From: Desulfotignum sp.
GTDB taxonomy: Bacteria > Desulfobacterota > Desulfobacteria > Desulfobacterales > Desulfobacteraceae
Assembly: GCA_011390335.1 (NCBI GenBank)
Contig: JAABSO010000012.1
Span: forward strand, 37,017-101,016
Reading direction: 5' to 3'
Length of the DNA stretch: 64,000 bases
Each line of letters starts with the position of its first letter. The stretch's first letter is position 1. A program made the position numbers and the translations under genes. This document shows, piece after piece, positions 53,545 through 62,907 of this stretch. The notes beneath the pieces were generated by a model, which was not told the origin of the DNA, made no database searches, and was given only the letters and a program-made list of their open reading frames with translations.

Positions 53545-54023
53545 TGGAACAATTCCGGACATGGCAATCGGTGACCAGTTTGTCGGTGAGTTTGAAGTTG
53601 ATCCCTCCCTGTTTGAATTGCCGGATGGTGTCACCGAAGGCCGTTTAGTCGACTTTGATTTGACCATCGGAACATTTAATTGGAACGAATCCCAACCCCA
53701 TTCGTCTCCGCAATTCCTTCTTTCTCCCCGTGGGATAGAGGCCATGTCCGGAATATTTACCGATACACTTCCGGCCCACCCGGATTTATCCTTTTTTTCT
53801 GCAGGCGTCACCTGCTGTATGGGAAGTAAAAGATGAGATGGATCTGACTGGTAAGCCGATTTTCGGTGGAGATTTTGGCGGGACTTTTACGATTTCACCT
53901 TTGACCGACTGCAGCGCTGTCAGTCGAGTTTCATTCAGGATATATGAGGAAACAGGTTTTTCATTCTTATCATTGCGTATTGGGGAAGCCGGCTGTTTCA
54001 AACAGGTGTGCGGCGGCCTTTGA
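53468..54023 (+). pseudogene. Frameshifted fragment of an exported protein
   Basis: One frame reads SIPFAQAYQLKWQIN (end of a signal-like segment) and continues GDQFVGEFEVDPSLFELPDG; near 53810 the sense frame shifts and continues as WEVKDEMDLTGKPIFGGDFG, GTFTISPLTDCSAV. The pattern resembles PEP-CTERM-type secreted proteins, but the N-terminus is missing and the C-terminus runs into the opposite gene. Confidence 0.5.
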
Positions 54024-55697
54024 AACCGATCGGACAATGCTTTTGGCCATACTGGCATCGATGATCTGACCCCTTACCATCGCACCGACGGCATAAAGAG
54101 ACGTGGCAGGCCTTACCTGTCCGAACCAGCGCTGCATGACCTGATGGGTATCCGGATAGATCCATATGCTGCCGGTGTTATGGTGACCGTTTTCTGGAGA
54201 TCCGTCACCGTCCCTGCATGTGTCGGTCGGCTGGGATTCTTCCGTCAAAACAATTCCCTGAGCAACCATGGATTGTGTCAGGGAAGAATGGTCCGTCAGA
54301 ATTGATTTGTCCTGGCCTCGGGCATCTACCAGGTATGAGCAGGCTTCCTTTTTTGCATGACCGTACGGATCTTTGTATACAAAAACATACCGGCCTTGTG
54401 GATCATCTTTCAATAACTGGTATGAGGATCCAAGCCTTATTATTTCTACAATGCCGGCCCTGATCAATGCCAGCAGTTTTTCTGCATTGATAATGGGCTG
54501 GGTCGCGGCATGGGTAAAAAAAGCAGAGGCATATTGTTCCTCAAATATTTTCCGCTGCCTGGGCGTTAAGCTGAGATAAATCTGTTTCACCGTACCCAGC
54601 CCCTGCAACAGAACCGTTTGCCAGAGAACGTCACCCTTCCGGTTATCTCCTTTAGTGGCATCTTTGATGGATTGTGCCAGCATGATCTCTGATGTCCCTG
54701 AGGGGTTCATGAGTTCATCCCAGTCGAATGGACGGCCGTATGCGCTCTGCAGGTCGGAATTCAGGAGCCCAAAGACAGCTTCCCAGGAATTGGACCGGGT
54801 TTTGTCAGCCAGAATTTTTTCCAGAATGTCAGGGCAAAAAAATTGATTCTGGTAGGACCCGGTCCTGCCCCTGACTTTGGGCAGCAGTCCTTTTCTTGAA
54901 AAAAGGCAGAATGTCCGGGTGTTCTCAGGAGGCTGATACACCAGATCACCGCTTTCAGACCGGCCAAACCGGTCCTCCGACGTCAATGTCAGCAAGGTTT
55001 CTATGGCACTGAGGCTGGTGCCGATGATGCCGACCTTTGCGCCCATGGGTATGCGTTGCCGAAGCATTAGGGCCGGCCAGGGAGACGGGAAAAAATTGGG
55101 ATCCCGGCTTTCTTTTTGCCAGTGACCGGTGGCGATCAGTACCTGGCCCGCCTTTATGACCGACCGCTCCCCTGTGGCAGGGTTTCGACAGAAAAGGCGG
55201 AAACCTTCTGAATCATGCTGCATTTCGAAAACCTCTGTGCAGCAGTGAAGTTCAACCGTTATTCCCATTTGCCGGGCCAGCGCAACCGCCTGAAAAAATC
55301 TTGTTTTCAGGTATTCTCCCATGATGGCGCGGGGGTAATGGCCACAAACAGCCGGAAAATCATCCTGCTGGTCGAGGAAAGGTCCAAACCAGTTGAAGCG
55401 TTCAATCAGAAAAGACAGGTTTCTGACGGTCCACGACTGGAAATCCTCAGGATTTTCCGGAAAGATGCCCATGTCTGAAGCGCACATGTTGGTGATGTGG
55501 AATTGCAGAACATTGGCGTTATTGTGGGGAAACCCCGGTCCAAACTGTTTTTGTTTTTCAAAAATTCGTAAGCGCATCCGGGAAGGCAAACCGGGATGCC
55601 TGTCTGCTGCCATCCGTGCCTGCCGTATACACTGCCACAGCATGGCAGTTCCGGTCAGGCCGCCGCCGATGATGGAAAGGTCAATAAAAAAAGACAT
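53970..55697 (-). CDS. FAD/NAD(P)-binding protein (NAD_binding_9 type)
   Basis: The 575-residue protein begins SFFIDLSIIGGGLTGTAMLWQ with the Rossmann GxGxxG, and has VLIATGHWQKES and a second nucleotide loop GAKVGIIGTSLSAIETL. This is the FAD-NAD(P)-binding family related to YdhS/HI0933-like oxidoreductases; the substrate is unknown. The ATG at 55697 is 7 bases after the thioesterase stop. It would be the last gene of the IorA-IorB-thioesterase group. Confidence 0.85.
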   Translation of the reverse strand: MSFFIDLSIIGGGLTGTAMLWQCIRQARMAADRHPGLPSRMRLRIFEKQKQFGPGFPHNNANVLQFHITNMCASDMGIFPENPEDFQSWTVRNLSFLIERFNWFGPFLDQQDDFPAVCGHYPRAIMGEYLKTRFFQAVALARQMGITVELHCCTEVFEMQHDSEGFRLFCRNPATGERSVIKAGQVLIATGHWQKESRDPNFFPSPWPALMLRQRIPMGAKVGIIGTSLSAIETLLTLTSEDRFGRSESGDLVYQPPENTRTFCLFSRKGLLPKVRGRTGSYQNQFFCPDILEKILADKTRSNSWEAVFGLLNSDLQSAYGRPFDWDELMNPSGTSEIMLAQSIKDATKGDNRKGDVLWQTVLLQGLGTVKQIYLSLTPRQRKIFEEQYASAFFTHAATQPIINAEKLLALIRAGIVEIIRLGSSYQLLKDDPQGRYVFVYKDPYGHAKKEACSYLVDARGQDKSILTDHSSLTQSMVAQGIVLTEESQPTDTCRDGDGSPENGHHNTGSIWIYPDTHQVMQRWFGQVRPATSLYAVGAMVRGQIIDASMAKSIVRSVSKAAAHLFETAGFPNTQ

Positions 55698-55704
55698 GGG
55701 GGTT

Positions 55705-56511
55705 CTATGCAAACACCGTGTTTGTCTGAAGGCTGTAAACGGCCAGGTTTCCTTCAGGGTCCCAGATGGTACTGCGTTCGTGAACATAGCCCCTTTCGGC
55801 GCTGTCAACAACGCAGTGATACGTCCACCATTCGTTTTCAGAGCAGGTCATGCGGTCCAGGTGAACAAATCCCAGTGACCATGTCATTGTACTGGCCGCG
55901 GCCGGTTCTTTCAATTGAGAGAGCACGGGGGTCGGCCAGGCATCCGCCAATGCGACCAGCCATTCTTCGGTAAGACAGTTCGTTTTTTCACGAAAATTGA
56001 TCCAGCCGCCAATCTCCTGACCGCCTTTTCCGGAAAATGGGAACTCACCAATTGCCCATCGGTAGTGAAAATGGCGGGTGAAAGTGGGTGTCAGGCCCTC
56101 AATGTAGGGCAGTTCAAACGCCTTGGAAGTGTCCTGCATCTTTGGGCGATTAATGGGCGGTATCCGGATCCGTGAGTCACGGTCAGCACCAAAACTCCCC
56201 ACTGCGGTGCAGCATATGGTATCGTTCTGAATTACCCTGGACTCGATCGTGGTAACAGACTTGCCTGAGCGTAAACGCTGCGTTTGGATATAGAACGGTG
56301 TGGCATCCAACGGACCAATGAAAGAGATAAAAAGCGTGCGTACTTTTCTTTCCAGGGGAACATGTTCGCGCATTGACTGCAAGGCCAGTGCGGCGACCAG
56401 TCCACCATAAACAGTGCGGCCCTGCATCCAGTCATCCGGCACATGAAGGTGGGTCTTCCCCTCTGCGGTGGCGTTTTTTTCGATCAGGGTTGCAAACAGC
56501 GTATCAGACAT
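55705..56511 (-). CDS. Acyl-CoA thioesterase, TesB-like double hotdog
   Basis: The 268-residue protein from the ATG at 56511 (CCAGGAGTCTGAAT upstream) has two hotdog-fold halves: WMQGRTVYGGLVAALALQS is typical of the N-terminal half, and TSTMTWSL-type and DSAERGYVHERSTIWDPEGNL segments end the second. TesB-like enzymes hydrolyse acyl-CoA thioesters. It lies 134 bases after the IorB-like gene. Confidence 0.82.
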   Translation of the reverse strand: MSDTLFATLIEKNATAEGKTHLHVPDDWMQGRTVYGGLVAALALQSMREHVPLERKVRTLFISFIGPLDATPFYIQTQRLRSGKSVTTIESRVIQNDTICCTAVGSFGADRDSRIRIPPINRPKMQDTSKAFELPYIEGLTPTFTRHFHYRWAIGEFPFSGKGGQEIGGWINFREKTNCLTEEWLVALADAWPTPVLSQLKEPAAASTMTWSLGFVHLDRMTCSENEWWTYHCVVDSAERGYVHERSTIWDPEGNLAVYSLQTNTVFA

Positions 56512-56645
56512 ATTCAGACTCCTGGTAAAAATTTTATAGCAGCCATACCGGGCGATTCCAGATAATTGCAAAGATGGACTCGGGGACAGGGGATAGTTTT
56601 TTGTTTTTGTTACCCCTGGATTATATCCTGTAATACAAATCAACC

Positions 56646-58790
56646 CTATCCCTTTGCCAGCAGACCGGTTTGAAACGGCAGTTCCCTGAGACGCACCCCG
56701 GTTGCCCTGAAAACGGCATTTGCCACGGCAGGTGCCACTGACGGAAACACCGGTTCACCGATACCGCCCGCCTTGAGATTGTTGTGGGCGATATGCACTG
56801 CGATCTCCGGGACTTCAGACATGGTGAGGACACGGTAATCGCTGTAGTTTGATGTTTTCACACCGCCGTCGGCAAAACTGACTTTTTCATGAAAGGCCAC
56901 GCTCAGGCCCATGACAACCCCGGCTTCTGCCTGGGCCCGGATAGCATCCGGAAAGACAGCCGTGCCGCAGTCAATGGCACAGGCCATCCTGTGCACCTTG
57001 ATTCTGCCGTTCTTGTCCACCGACACTTCTGCCATGTGGGCGGCAAAGGATTCAAAACATGCAGTTACGGCAATCCCTCTGGCCCTTCCCTCGGGAACAG
57101 GGCTGTCCCAGCCGCCTTTATCCGCTGCCATGGACAGAATATTGTATGCCCTGGAGCCTTTTTCCATGTGATCCAGACGGAACTGGAGGGGATCTTTGCC
57201 GGCTGCATGGGCCAGTTCATCCATGAAGGATTCTACGATAAAAGCATTGATGGAATACCCTACGGACCGCCACCATCCCACCTGGATCGGCAGGTCCACC
57301 ATGGCGTATGTCACATGATGGCTGGGAATCTCATACGGCATATCCACGGTGCCTGATACGGCATCCGGGTCAATACCGTTCTGGACGTTTTGTGGCATGA
57401 GGCGCATCATGATGGATTGCGACGCCACCTTGTGAGACCAGGCTGTAATCCGTCCCTCCCTGTCCAGGCCTGCTGTAATACAAGACTGGTTTGCCGGCCG
57501 GAAATAGTCGTTGCTGAAGTCATCCTCCCGGGTATTGATAACTTTTACCGGCCTGTCCAGGCCTTTTGACAGCAGGATAGCATCGGTTACCGGATCGGGT
57601 TCCCCGCGCAGGCCGAATCCGCCGCCGGCGGGCAGAATCTCGACGCGCACCTTGTCAGGGGGCAGGCCGGTGATTCTGGATGCCGTCATCTGGGCCAGGG
57701 TTGCCCCCTGGGTCGGTGCCCAGATCCGGCAGCGGTCCTTTTCCACATGTGCAGTGCAGTTGATGGGCTCCACCTGCGCATGGGAGATGTAATGCAGTTT
57801 ATACTGCTGCTCCAGTGTCTGGGATGCATCTGCAAATGCGGCTTTGACATCTCCGGTGCTTTTTGCGGCCGCCCCTTTTTTCTCCAGATGGTCCTGAAAA
57901 ACTGTATCAATAAATGCATCATTCAGCCCGGGCATGGATCCTTTGGACCATTTTATCTTGAGTGCATCCCTTCCCGTCATGGCTGCATAGGCGGTTTCTG
58001 CACACACCGCGATCCGGTTTTCAAAGGGCACCACCTTGAGCACCCCTTTGACCGCCATGGCTGCCTGGTCGTCATAGGATTCAGGGGACGCGCCGTAACG
58101 GGGCGGCCGGGCCACCACTGCCGTGCACATGCCGGGCACGGTAAAATCCATGCCAAACACGGTCTTGCCCATGGCCTTGTCCTGGATATCCAGCCGTTGC
58201 CGCGGAGTGCCGATGATATGGTAGTCACCAGGGGCTTTCAGGGGCGGTTTCTCCGGCACTGCAAGTTTTCCGGCAGCCAGGGTAAGCTGCCCGTAACTCA
58301 GGGACTTTCCTTCGGGGTGAATGATCCTGCCATCTTTTGTGGTGCATTTTTGCGCAGGAATTTTCCACTGTTGGGCAGCCGCCTCCATGAGCATCTGTCG
58401 GGCTGCCGCCCCGACCGTGCGCAGCAGGTCCCACCGGTGGCGGATGCTGGTGCTGCCGCCGGTCAGCTGCATATGCCAGACCGGGTCTTTAAACGGATCT
58501 GCAGCCGGGGCCTGTTTGATCTGGACCGTTTCCCAGGCCGCATCCAGTTCATCGGCAATCACCATGGGAATGCCGGTATGGGTCCCCTGGCCCAGATTGG
58601 TCTGGCCCACCCAGACGGTGATGGTATTGTCCGCCGCGATCTCAAGAAAGGCATGGGGCTTGAAAGAGGGATTTGCCGTTGCCTGGACGGAAGAAACATT
58701 GACCAGTTTCAGGCTGCCGGAAAAAGCGCCCATGGCAAGTACCAGGCTGCTCTTTTTTAAAAACGATCTGCGTGTCATGATGGTCTCCAT
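56646..58790 (-). CDS. iorB: IorB-like molybdopterin subunit of a xanthine dehydrogenase-family hydroxylase
   Basis: The 714-residue protein begins with a twin-arginine signal (TRRSFLKKSSLVLAMGAFSG). It has the aldehyde oxidase/xanthine dehydrogenase molybdopterin motifs in IorB order: FGMDFTVPGMCTAVVARPP, GGGFGLRGEPD, VGWWRSVGYSINAF and AGGIGEPVFPS with the catalytic Glu. IorB-type subunits bind Mo with molybdopterin cytosine dinucleotide and hydroxylate N-heterocycles or aldehydes; the substrate here is unknown. The ATG at 58790 has GGGAGGATAAG upstream. The symbol is used in the family sense. Confidence 0.88.
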   Translation of the reverse strand: METIMTRRSFLKKSSLVLAMGAFSGSLKLVNVSSVQATANPSFKPHAFLEIAADNTITVWVGQTNLGQGTHTGIPMVIADELDAAWETVQIKQAPAADPFKDPVWHMQLTGGSTSIRHRWDLLRTVGAAARQMLMEAAAQQWKIPAQKCTTKDGRIIHPEGKSLSYGQLTLAAGKLAVPEKPPLKAPGDYHIIGTPRQRLDIQDKAMGKTVFGMDFTVPGMCTAVVARPPRYGASPESYDDQAAMAVKGVLKVVPFENRIAVCAETAYAAMTGRDALKIKWSKGSMPGLNDAFIDTVFQDHLEKKGAAAKSTGDVKAAFADASQTLEQQYKLHYISHAQVEPINCTAHVEKDRCRIWAPTQGATLAQMTASRITGLPPDKVRVEILPAGGGFGLRGEPDPVTDAILLSKGLDRPVKVINTREDDFSNDYFRPANQSCITAGLDREGRITAWSHKVASQSIMMRLMPQNVQNGIDPDAVSGTVDMPYEIPSHHVTYAMVDLPIQVGWWRSVGYSINAFIVESFMDELAHAAGKDPLQFRLDHMEKGSRAYNILSMAADKGGWDSPVPEGRARGIAVTACFESFAAHMAEVSVDKNGRIKVHRMACAIDCGTAVFPDAIRAQAEAGVVMGLSVAFHEKVSFADGGVKTSNYSDYRVLTMSEVPEIAVHIAHNNLKAGGIGEPVFPSVAPAVANAVFRATGVRLRELPFQTGLLAKG

Positions 58791-58794
58791 GATC

Positions 58795-59256
58795 TTATCC
58801 TCCCTGTTTTACCGCCAATCGGGCAGCCAGATGAATCGCCTTTTTGATCCGCGGATGGGAACCGCACCGGCAGATGACATTGTCCATGGCCTCATCGATT
58901 TGGACATCGGTGGGATTTGGTTCCCTGGACAAAAAATCCGCGGCTTGGAGCATGATGCCCGGCTGACAGTACCCGCATTGGGGTACCTGCTTTTCAATCC
59001 ATGCAACCTTTACCGGGTGATCCTCGGGCAGGCCCTCGATGGTGGTAATCTCGCTTTCAAGAACTTCATCCAAATAAACAATACAGGACCGTTGGGCATC
59101 TCCGTCAATGAGAACCGTACACATGCCGCACTCGGAAATACCGCAGGTATATTTGACACTGGTAAATCCCAGGTTGTCCCGCAAGACCCACAACAGCGGC
59201 GTGCCAGGGTCTGCATCAACCGTTCTTTTTTTGCCGTTCACGTTCAGGGTGATCAT
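58795..59256 (-). CDS. iorA: IorA-like [2Fe-2S] subunit
   Basis: The 153-residue protein carries the plant-type [2Fe-2S] motif YTCGISECGMCTVLIDG and the second cluster motif QCGYCQPGIML plus ICRCGSH of the xanthine dehydrogenase family. The ATG at 59256 with AAGGGAGGAAAG is preferred over a longer frame. It passes electrons from the Mo site of the IorB-like protein to an acceptor. Its gene is 4 bases upstream of iorB. Confidence 0.92.
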   Translation of the reverse strand: MITLNVNGKKRTVDADPGTPLLWVLRDNLGFTSVKYTCGISECGMCTVLIDGDAQRSCIVYLDEVLESEITTIEGLPEDHPVKVAWIEKQVPQCGYCQPGIMLQAADFLSREPNPTDVQIDEAMDNVICRCGSHPRIKKAIHLAARLAVKQGG

Positions 59257-59559
59257 TTGGCTTTCCTCCCTTGAATTACAGGTGAGCGATTTGGTTGCAC
59301 TTTGTTCTGATTGCGCCTGGCGATGATTAGAGAAACAAATCATCTCATGTTTCCAGATAGATATCCGGCATTATACCATCCATTATTCTGTCATGCCACT
59401 TAATTTTCCCAATGGTCAGGCCCGGATCGTTATCCGATCCCAAAGCAGATACGGATCAACCTTTTCTGGCGGTTTTCGATTATTTTTGGTAAGACTATCA
59501 GGACCGTTTCCGGAACAGTGTTTGAAAATATGAATACCCCATGAAACAGGAGAAATTTT
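59257..59559. other. Divergent intergenic region, no gene seen
   Basis: About 300 bases between the divergent iorA-like and holin-like genes. GGATCG-TTATC-CGATCC near 59426-59442 is a small hairpin; no clear promoter hexamers were found. Confidence 0.4.
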
Positions 59560-59892
59560 ATGTCCACCCTGGCCAACATACTGATTCTGAGTGTCGCTGT
59601 TTTTCTCGTAGCTAATGTTATTCCTGGTATCCGGATAAAAAATTATGTAACCGCTGTCATTGTCGCTGTTGTTTACAGTGTGATCAATTTTCTGTTCGGG
59701 TGGCTGCTGATCCTGCTTTCTTTACCCTTTATGATCATCACATTCGGGTTGTTCAAACTGGTGATCAATGCGGTACTCCTGTGGGCAACAGACAAACTGA
59801 TTGAAGATTTCAGGATCAAAGATTTTTTTACTACCTTCATTGCGGCCCTGTGCATCACACTGATTGATTCCCTTATAAAATGGGCTTTCTAA
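59560..59892 (+). CDS. Phage-holin-4-superfamily membrane protein (YvlD-like)
   Basis: The 110-residue protein is almost entirely hydrophobic, with four helices (LILSVAVFLVANVIPGIRI, VIVAVVYSVINFLFGWLL, LFKLVINAVLLWATDK, FFTTFIAALCITLIDSLIK). This is the YvlD/phage-holin-4-2 family of bacterial inner-membrane proteins, mostly not phage-derived. AGGAGAAATTTT precedes the ATG. Function unknown. Confidence 0.85.
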   Translation: MSTLANILILSVAVFLVANVIPGIRIKNYVTAVIVAVVYSVINFLFGWLLILLSLPFMIITFGLFKLVINAVLLWATDKLIEDFRIKDFFTTFIAALCITLIDSLIKWAF

Positions 59893-60046
59893 AGGCCGGT
59901 TTCAGGCGGGCATGCCCTGTCTGTCTGCAGCAGGCATGGCACTGGATGCATGAAAATTTTTCCAGATCCATTTTTCATCCCTGGTTTTTTATGTCCTGTC
60001 ACTCCCTGTGTCGTTTGTAAGCATCAGTTTTGCGGTTTTCACCGGA

Positions 60047-60382
60047 TCAGCCCTTTGTCCACAAAAGGGCTTTGCGGTTTTCAGGTATTTTGTCTTTCAG
60101 ATTTTCCAGTGTATCAAAGGTAAGGACATTTGCCATACAGTGTTGCACGCAGGCCGGCTTAAGCCCTTTTTTGACACGGCCTGCGCAGAACACACAGGCT
60201 TTGGTAAAATGGGGGATGTTGGTAATATACAATCTGCCGCTTTGCAGAAAATGAATAAATTCCTGGACCTCAACACCTCCCAGCTTGCCGGCTTCTCTTT
60301 TGTATTCCTGGTTGCAGGCGATTTCACAGGTTTTGCACCCGCTGCAGTATTCATAATCGATCAGCATTGCGTATTCTGACAT
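60047..60382 (-). CDS. Ferredoxin-type subunit of the molybdenum oxidoreductase
   Basis: The 111-residue protein has eight cysteines in two [4Fe-4S] motifs: YCSGCKTCEIACNQ near the N-terminus and ACVFCAGRVKKG-ACVQHC later. It resembles short DmsB/HycB-type electron subunits. The ATG at 60382 has AAAGGATAAAACC upstream and is 4 bases after the large-subunit stop. It would transfer electrons between the Mo site and a cytoplasmic partner. Confidence 0.9.
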   Translation of the reverse strand: MSEYAMLIDYEYCSGCKTCEIACNQEYKREAGKLGGVEVQEFIHFLQSGRLYITNIPHFTKACVFCAGRVKKGLKPACVQHCMANVLTFDTLENLKDKIPENRKALLWTKG

Positions 60383-60386
60383 GGTT

Positions 60387-62822
60387 TTATCCTTTCGCTT
60401 TATAGACTTTGCACAGCATGGTTTTGATGGGGGATCCCAGGCCGCCTTTGCCTTCATGGCCCATGGGAATCAACTGGTTCACATTGACATCCCACACCCC
60501 GAAAAGACTGGGCTCTGCCCCCTCTTTTTCCGGAAACCACCACCCGTGCTCGGCCATTACGATATCCGGATGGATCACCGGGGTGACCAGGGCTTTTACG
60601 GTGATTTTTCCCAGCCAGTTCTCAACACAGACCTTCTGGCCGTGCTCAATGCCGTATTTTTGCGCTGTGTCAGGATGGATTTCCAGAACCGGTTCTTTCT
60701 GCTGGGCACGCAGCCAGGGAATCTGCCGGTGCTCGGAATGGAAAAAAGGCCCCATCCTTCGGCCGGTGGTTAAAATCAAAGGATAGTCCTTGAACAGATC
60801 CGGGGTGCTGACCGGGCTGTAGGGTGGTTCCTCATGATAGGGCATGGGGGCAAGGCACCATTTTTCAAGCCAGGATGAAAACAGTTCGATCTTTCCCGAA
60901 GGGGTCCTGAACCCGGGTTTGCCGTCTGCCCGCAGTAATCCTTTTTCATGCCGGTAATAGGGTCTGCTGGGATGGCCTTTGGGCGGGATCATCCAGGTGT
61001 TGTCGCAAAGCTCCTGATAGGTTATGCCGGCTGATTTTAAAAGACTGTCAAACAGATCATGGGTATTGTCATAGGGAAAATCGGCCATGAAACGCTTGCT
61101 CAGCTCCAGGTTGATCTCAATATCGGACTTGCATTCATCCACTTCAACCACTTTTTTAATGGCCTGCAAGGGCACCCACCAGGCTTTGAGGGAATCTTTT
61201 TCCAGAAAGGTGGCAGCCGGCAGGATCACATCGCAGAGCATGGCCGTCGGCGTCATGAACAGGTCAACGCAGACCGTAAAATCAAGCTGCTTGATGGCCT
61301 TGTGCCATTTTTGGGGCTCCATGCCGGTACAGGCAAGGGGATTGGCCGTCTGTATCCACATGCCTTTGATTTCGTAGGGCTTTTTTGTGAAAATCTGCTC
61401 CAGGACCTTGTCCGGCTGGGCCCAGGCCCTGAAATCTTTGATGGGACCGTAATCGTTTATACCGATGCGTTTTTCTGCCACTTCCGGCGGCAGACTTAAT
61501 ATGCTGCCGCCGCTATGGTAGGGATAGGTGACCACATCATAGGCATACCGGGCAATGGCATTGCCCCCCGGATTGTCCAGATTGCCGCTCAGACACCACA
61601 GATGGTTGACGGCCTGGGAAGTGGGAATGGTGGACGGAATGGTGTCAATGGGAAGCCCCCAGTGAAGGGCGGATGGACTGGATTTGGCATACATGCGCGC
61701 GCCCTGGATAATTTTGTCTTTGGGCACCCATGTGATGTGGGATACCTTTTCGGGTGTATACTCCTCGGCGTTTTCTTTGTACATGCGCCATACGGTTTTG
61801 ACTGGAACCCTGGTGCCGTCGGTCAGGGGTATGGTAAACGCAACATCCATGGAAGGGGTGATATTTTTTTTTGAGTAAGTTTGGTCATCACTGTCCCAGA
61901 TGATAAATTCATTTGAGACCGGATCATGGGCAACGAAATTGGTGGATTTGCCGTTGGCTGCCAGATCTGTTTCCCTGAGCAGGATCGGTTCCGGGGTATC
62001 GGTTCTGACCAGAAACGGCGCGTTTGTCCATTTTTCGATAAATGCCATGTTGACCAGATTTTCCTTGATCATCACATGGATGAATCCTAAGGCAAGGGCC
62101 GCGTCCGTGCCCGGCCGCAGCTGAAGCCACAATTTGGCCCGGGAAGCGATCCAGGTGCACCGTGGATCAATGACCATCAGCTGGGTGCCCCGTTTCATCA
62201 GATCCACATACCAGTGTCCGAAAAAACCGTCCGGACAGGTGGCCGGCAGGTTCTGGCCCCAGATGGTCACTGTTTCAGGAATTTCATATACCGGGTCATC
62301 ATAGCGTTTTTCATGCCATTGGGAGGCATCCACCACGGCAAAGTCGCCCTGGGTGATGGACATCATCATCAGTCTGGGGGTGTAGCAGGAAATGCCGGAC
62401 AACCCGAACATCCAGTTGGGGCTGCCGTAGGCATAGGCCAGCATGGAAATCCATCCCCCGATATCCCGGCCCGTGCCCTGGTGAAAGATCATGGATTCAG
62501 GACCATGGTCCTGCCGGATCTGTTTCATCTTTTTTTCAATCAGGTCAAAAGCCTCGTCCCAGCTGATCTGCTCAAATTTTCCCTGGCCCCGTTCCCCCAC
62601 GCGCTTTAAGGGTTTGGTCAGCCGGTCCTTGTGGTACATGTACTGGGTCATGGACAGGCACCGCGAACACAGCCGTCCCTGGTTCCATGGATGATCCGGA
62701 TCACCTTCCACCTTGATCACCTTATCGTCCTTGACATGAACAAGGATGCCGCAGCCGCCGTGGCAGCCGGGTCCGGGTGACCAGGTGGTGGTTTTAATAA
62801 TTTTGACCCCATCGTTTTTCAT
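60387..62822 (-). CDS. Bis-MGD molybdenum (or tungsten) oxidoreductase, DMSO reductase superfamily
   Basis: The 811-residue protein has an N-terminal [4Fe-4S] motif (PGCHGGCGILVHVKD and GRLCSRC), then the molybdopterin dinucleotide domains (WGQNLPATCPDG, LMVIDPRCTW, LQLRPGTDAAL) and a C-terminal dinucleotide-binding domain (GIEHGQKVCVENWLG). A Cys in GISCYTPRL is the probable metal ligand. There is no Tat signal, so it is cytoplasmic. Its relatives include aromatic-compound oxidoreductases and acetylene hydratase-like proteins; the substrate cannot be read. It follows an IclR regulator gene by 85 bases, so a catabolic role is likely. Confidence 0.88.
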   Translation of the reverse strand: MKNDGVKIIKTTTWSPGPGCHGGCGILVHVKDDKVIKVEGDPDHPWNQGRLCSRCLSMTQYMYHKDRLTKPLKRVGERGQGKFEQISWDEAFDLIEKKMKQIRQDHGPESMIFHQGTGRDIGGWISMLAYAYGSPNWMFGLSGISCYTPRLMMMSITQGDFAVVDASQWHEKRYDDPVYEIPETVTIWGQNLPATCPDGFFGHWYVDLMKRGTQLMVIDPRCTWIASRAKLWLQLRPGTDAALALGFIHVMIKENLVNMAFIEKWTNAPFLVRTDTPEPILLRETDLAANGKSTNFVAHDPVSNEFIIWDSDDQTYSKKNITPSMDVAFTIPLTDGTRVPVKTVWRMYKENAEEYTPEKVSHITWVPKDKIIQGARMYAKSSPSALHWGLPIDTIPSTIPTSQAVNHLWCLSGNLDNPGGNAIARYAYDVVTYPYHSGGSILSLPPEVAEKRIGINDYGPIKDFRAWAQPDKVLEQIFTKKPYEIKGMWIQTANPLACTGMEPQKWHKAIKQLDFTVCVDLFMTPTAMLCDVILPAATFLEKDSLKAWWVPLQAIKKVVEVDECKSDIEINLELSKRFMADFPYDNTHDLFDSLLKSAGITYQELCDNTWMIPPKGHPSRPYYRHEKGLLRADGKPGFRTPSGKIELFSSWLEKWCLAPMPYHEEPPYSPVSTPDLFKDYPLILTTGRRMGPFFHSEHRQIPWLRAQQKEPVLEIHPDTAQKYGIEHGQKVCVENWLGKITVKALVTPVIHPDIVMAEHGWWFPEKEGAEPSLFGVWDVNVNQLIPMGHEGKGGLGSPIKTMLCKVYKAKG

Positions 62823-62907
62823 CGAATTCTCCTCAAAGGATATATGATTGCCGTATAGACCTGGAAAATCCCCCTTGGCAAAGGCTTTTCAGGCCTGGTT
62901 CACCGTA

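Noticed and set aside
57747..58760. 337-codon plus-strand frame opposite iorB
   Set aside because: Shadow of the molybdopterin subunit gene; the His/Gly-rich sequence has no domain.
59560..59892. Prophage marker (phage-holin-like protein)
   Set aside because: No other phage genes are nearby, and this holin-like family is common in non-phage bacterial loci.
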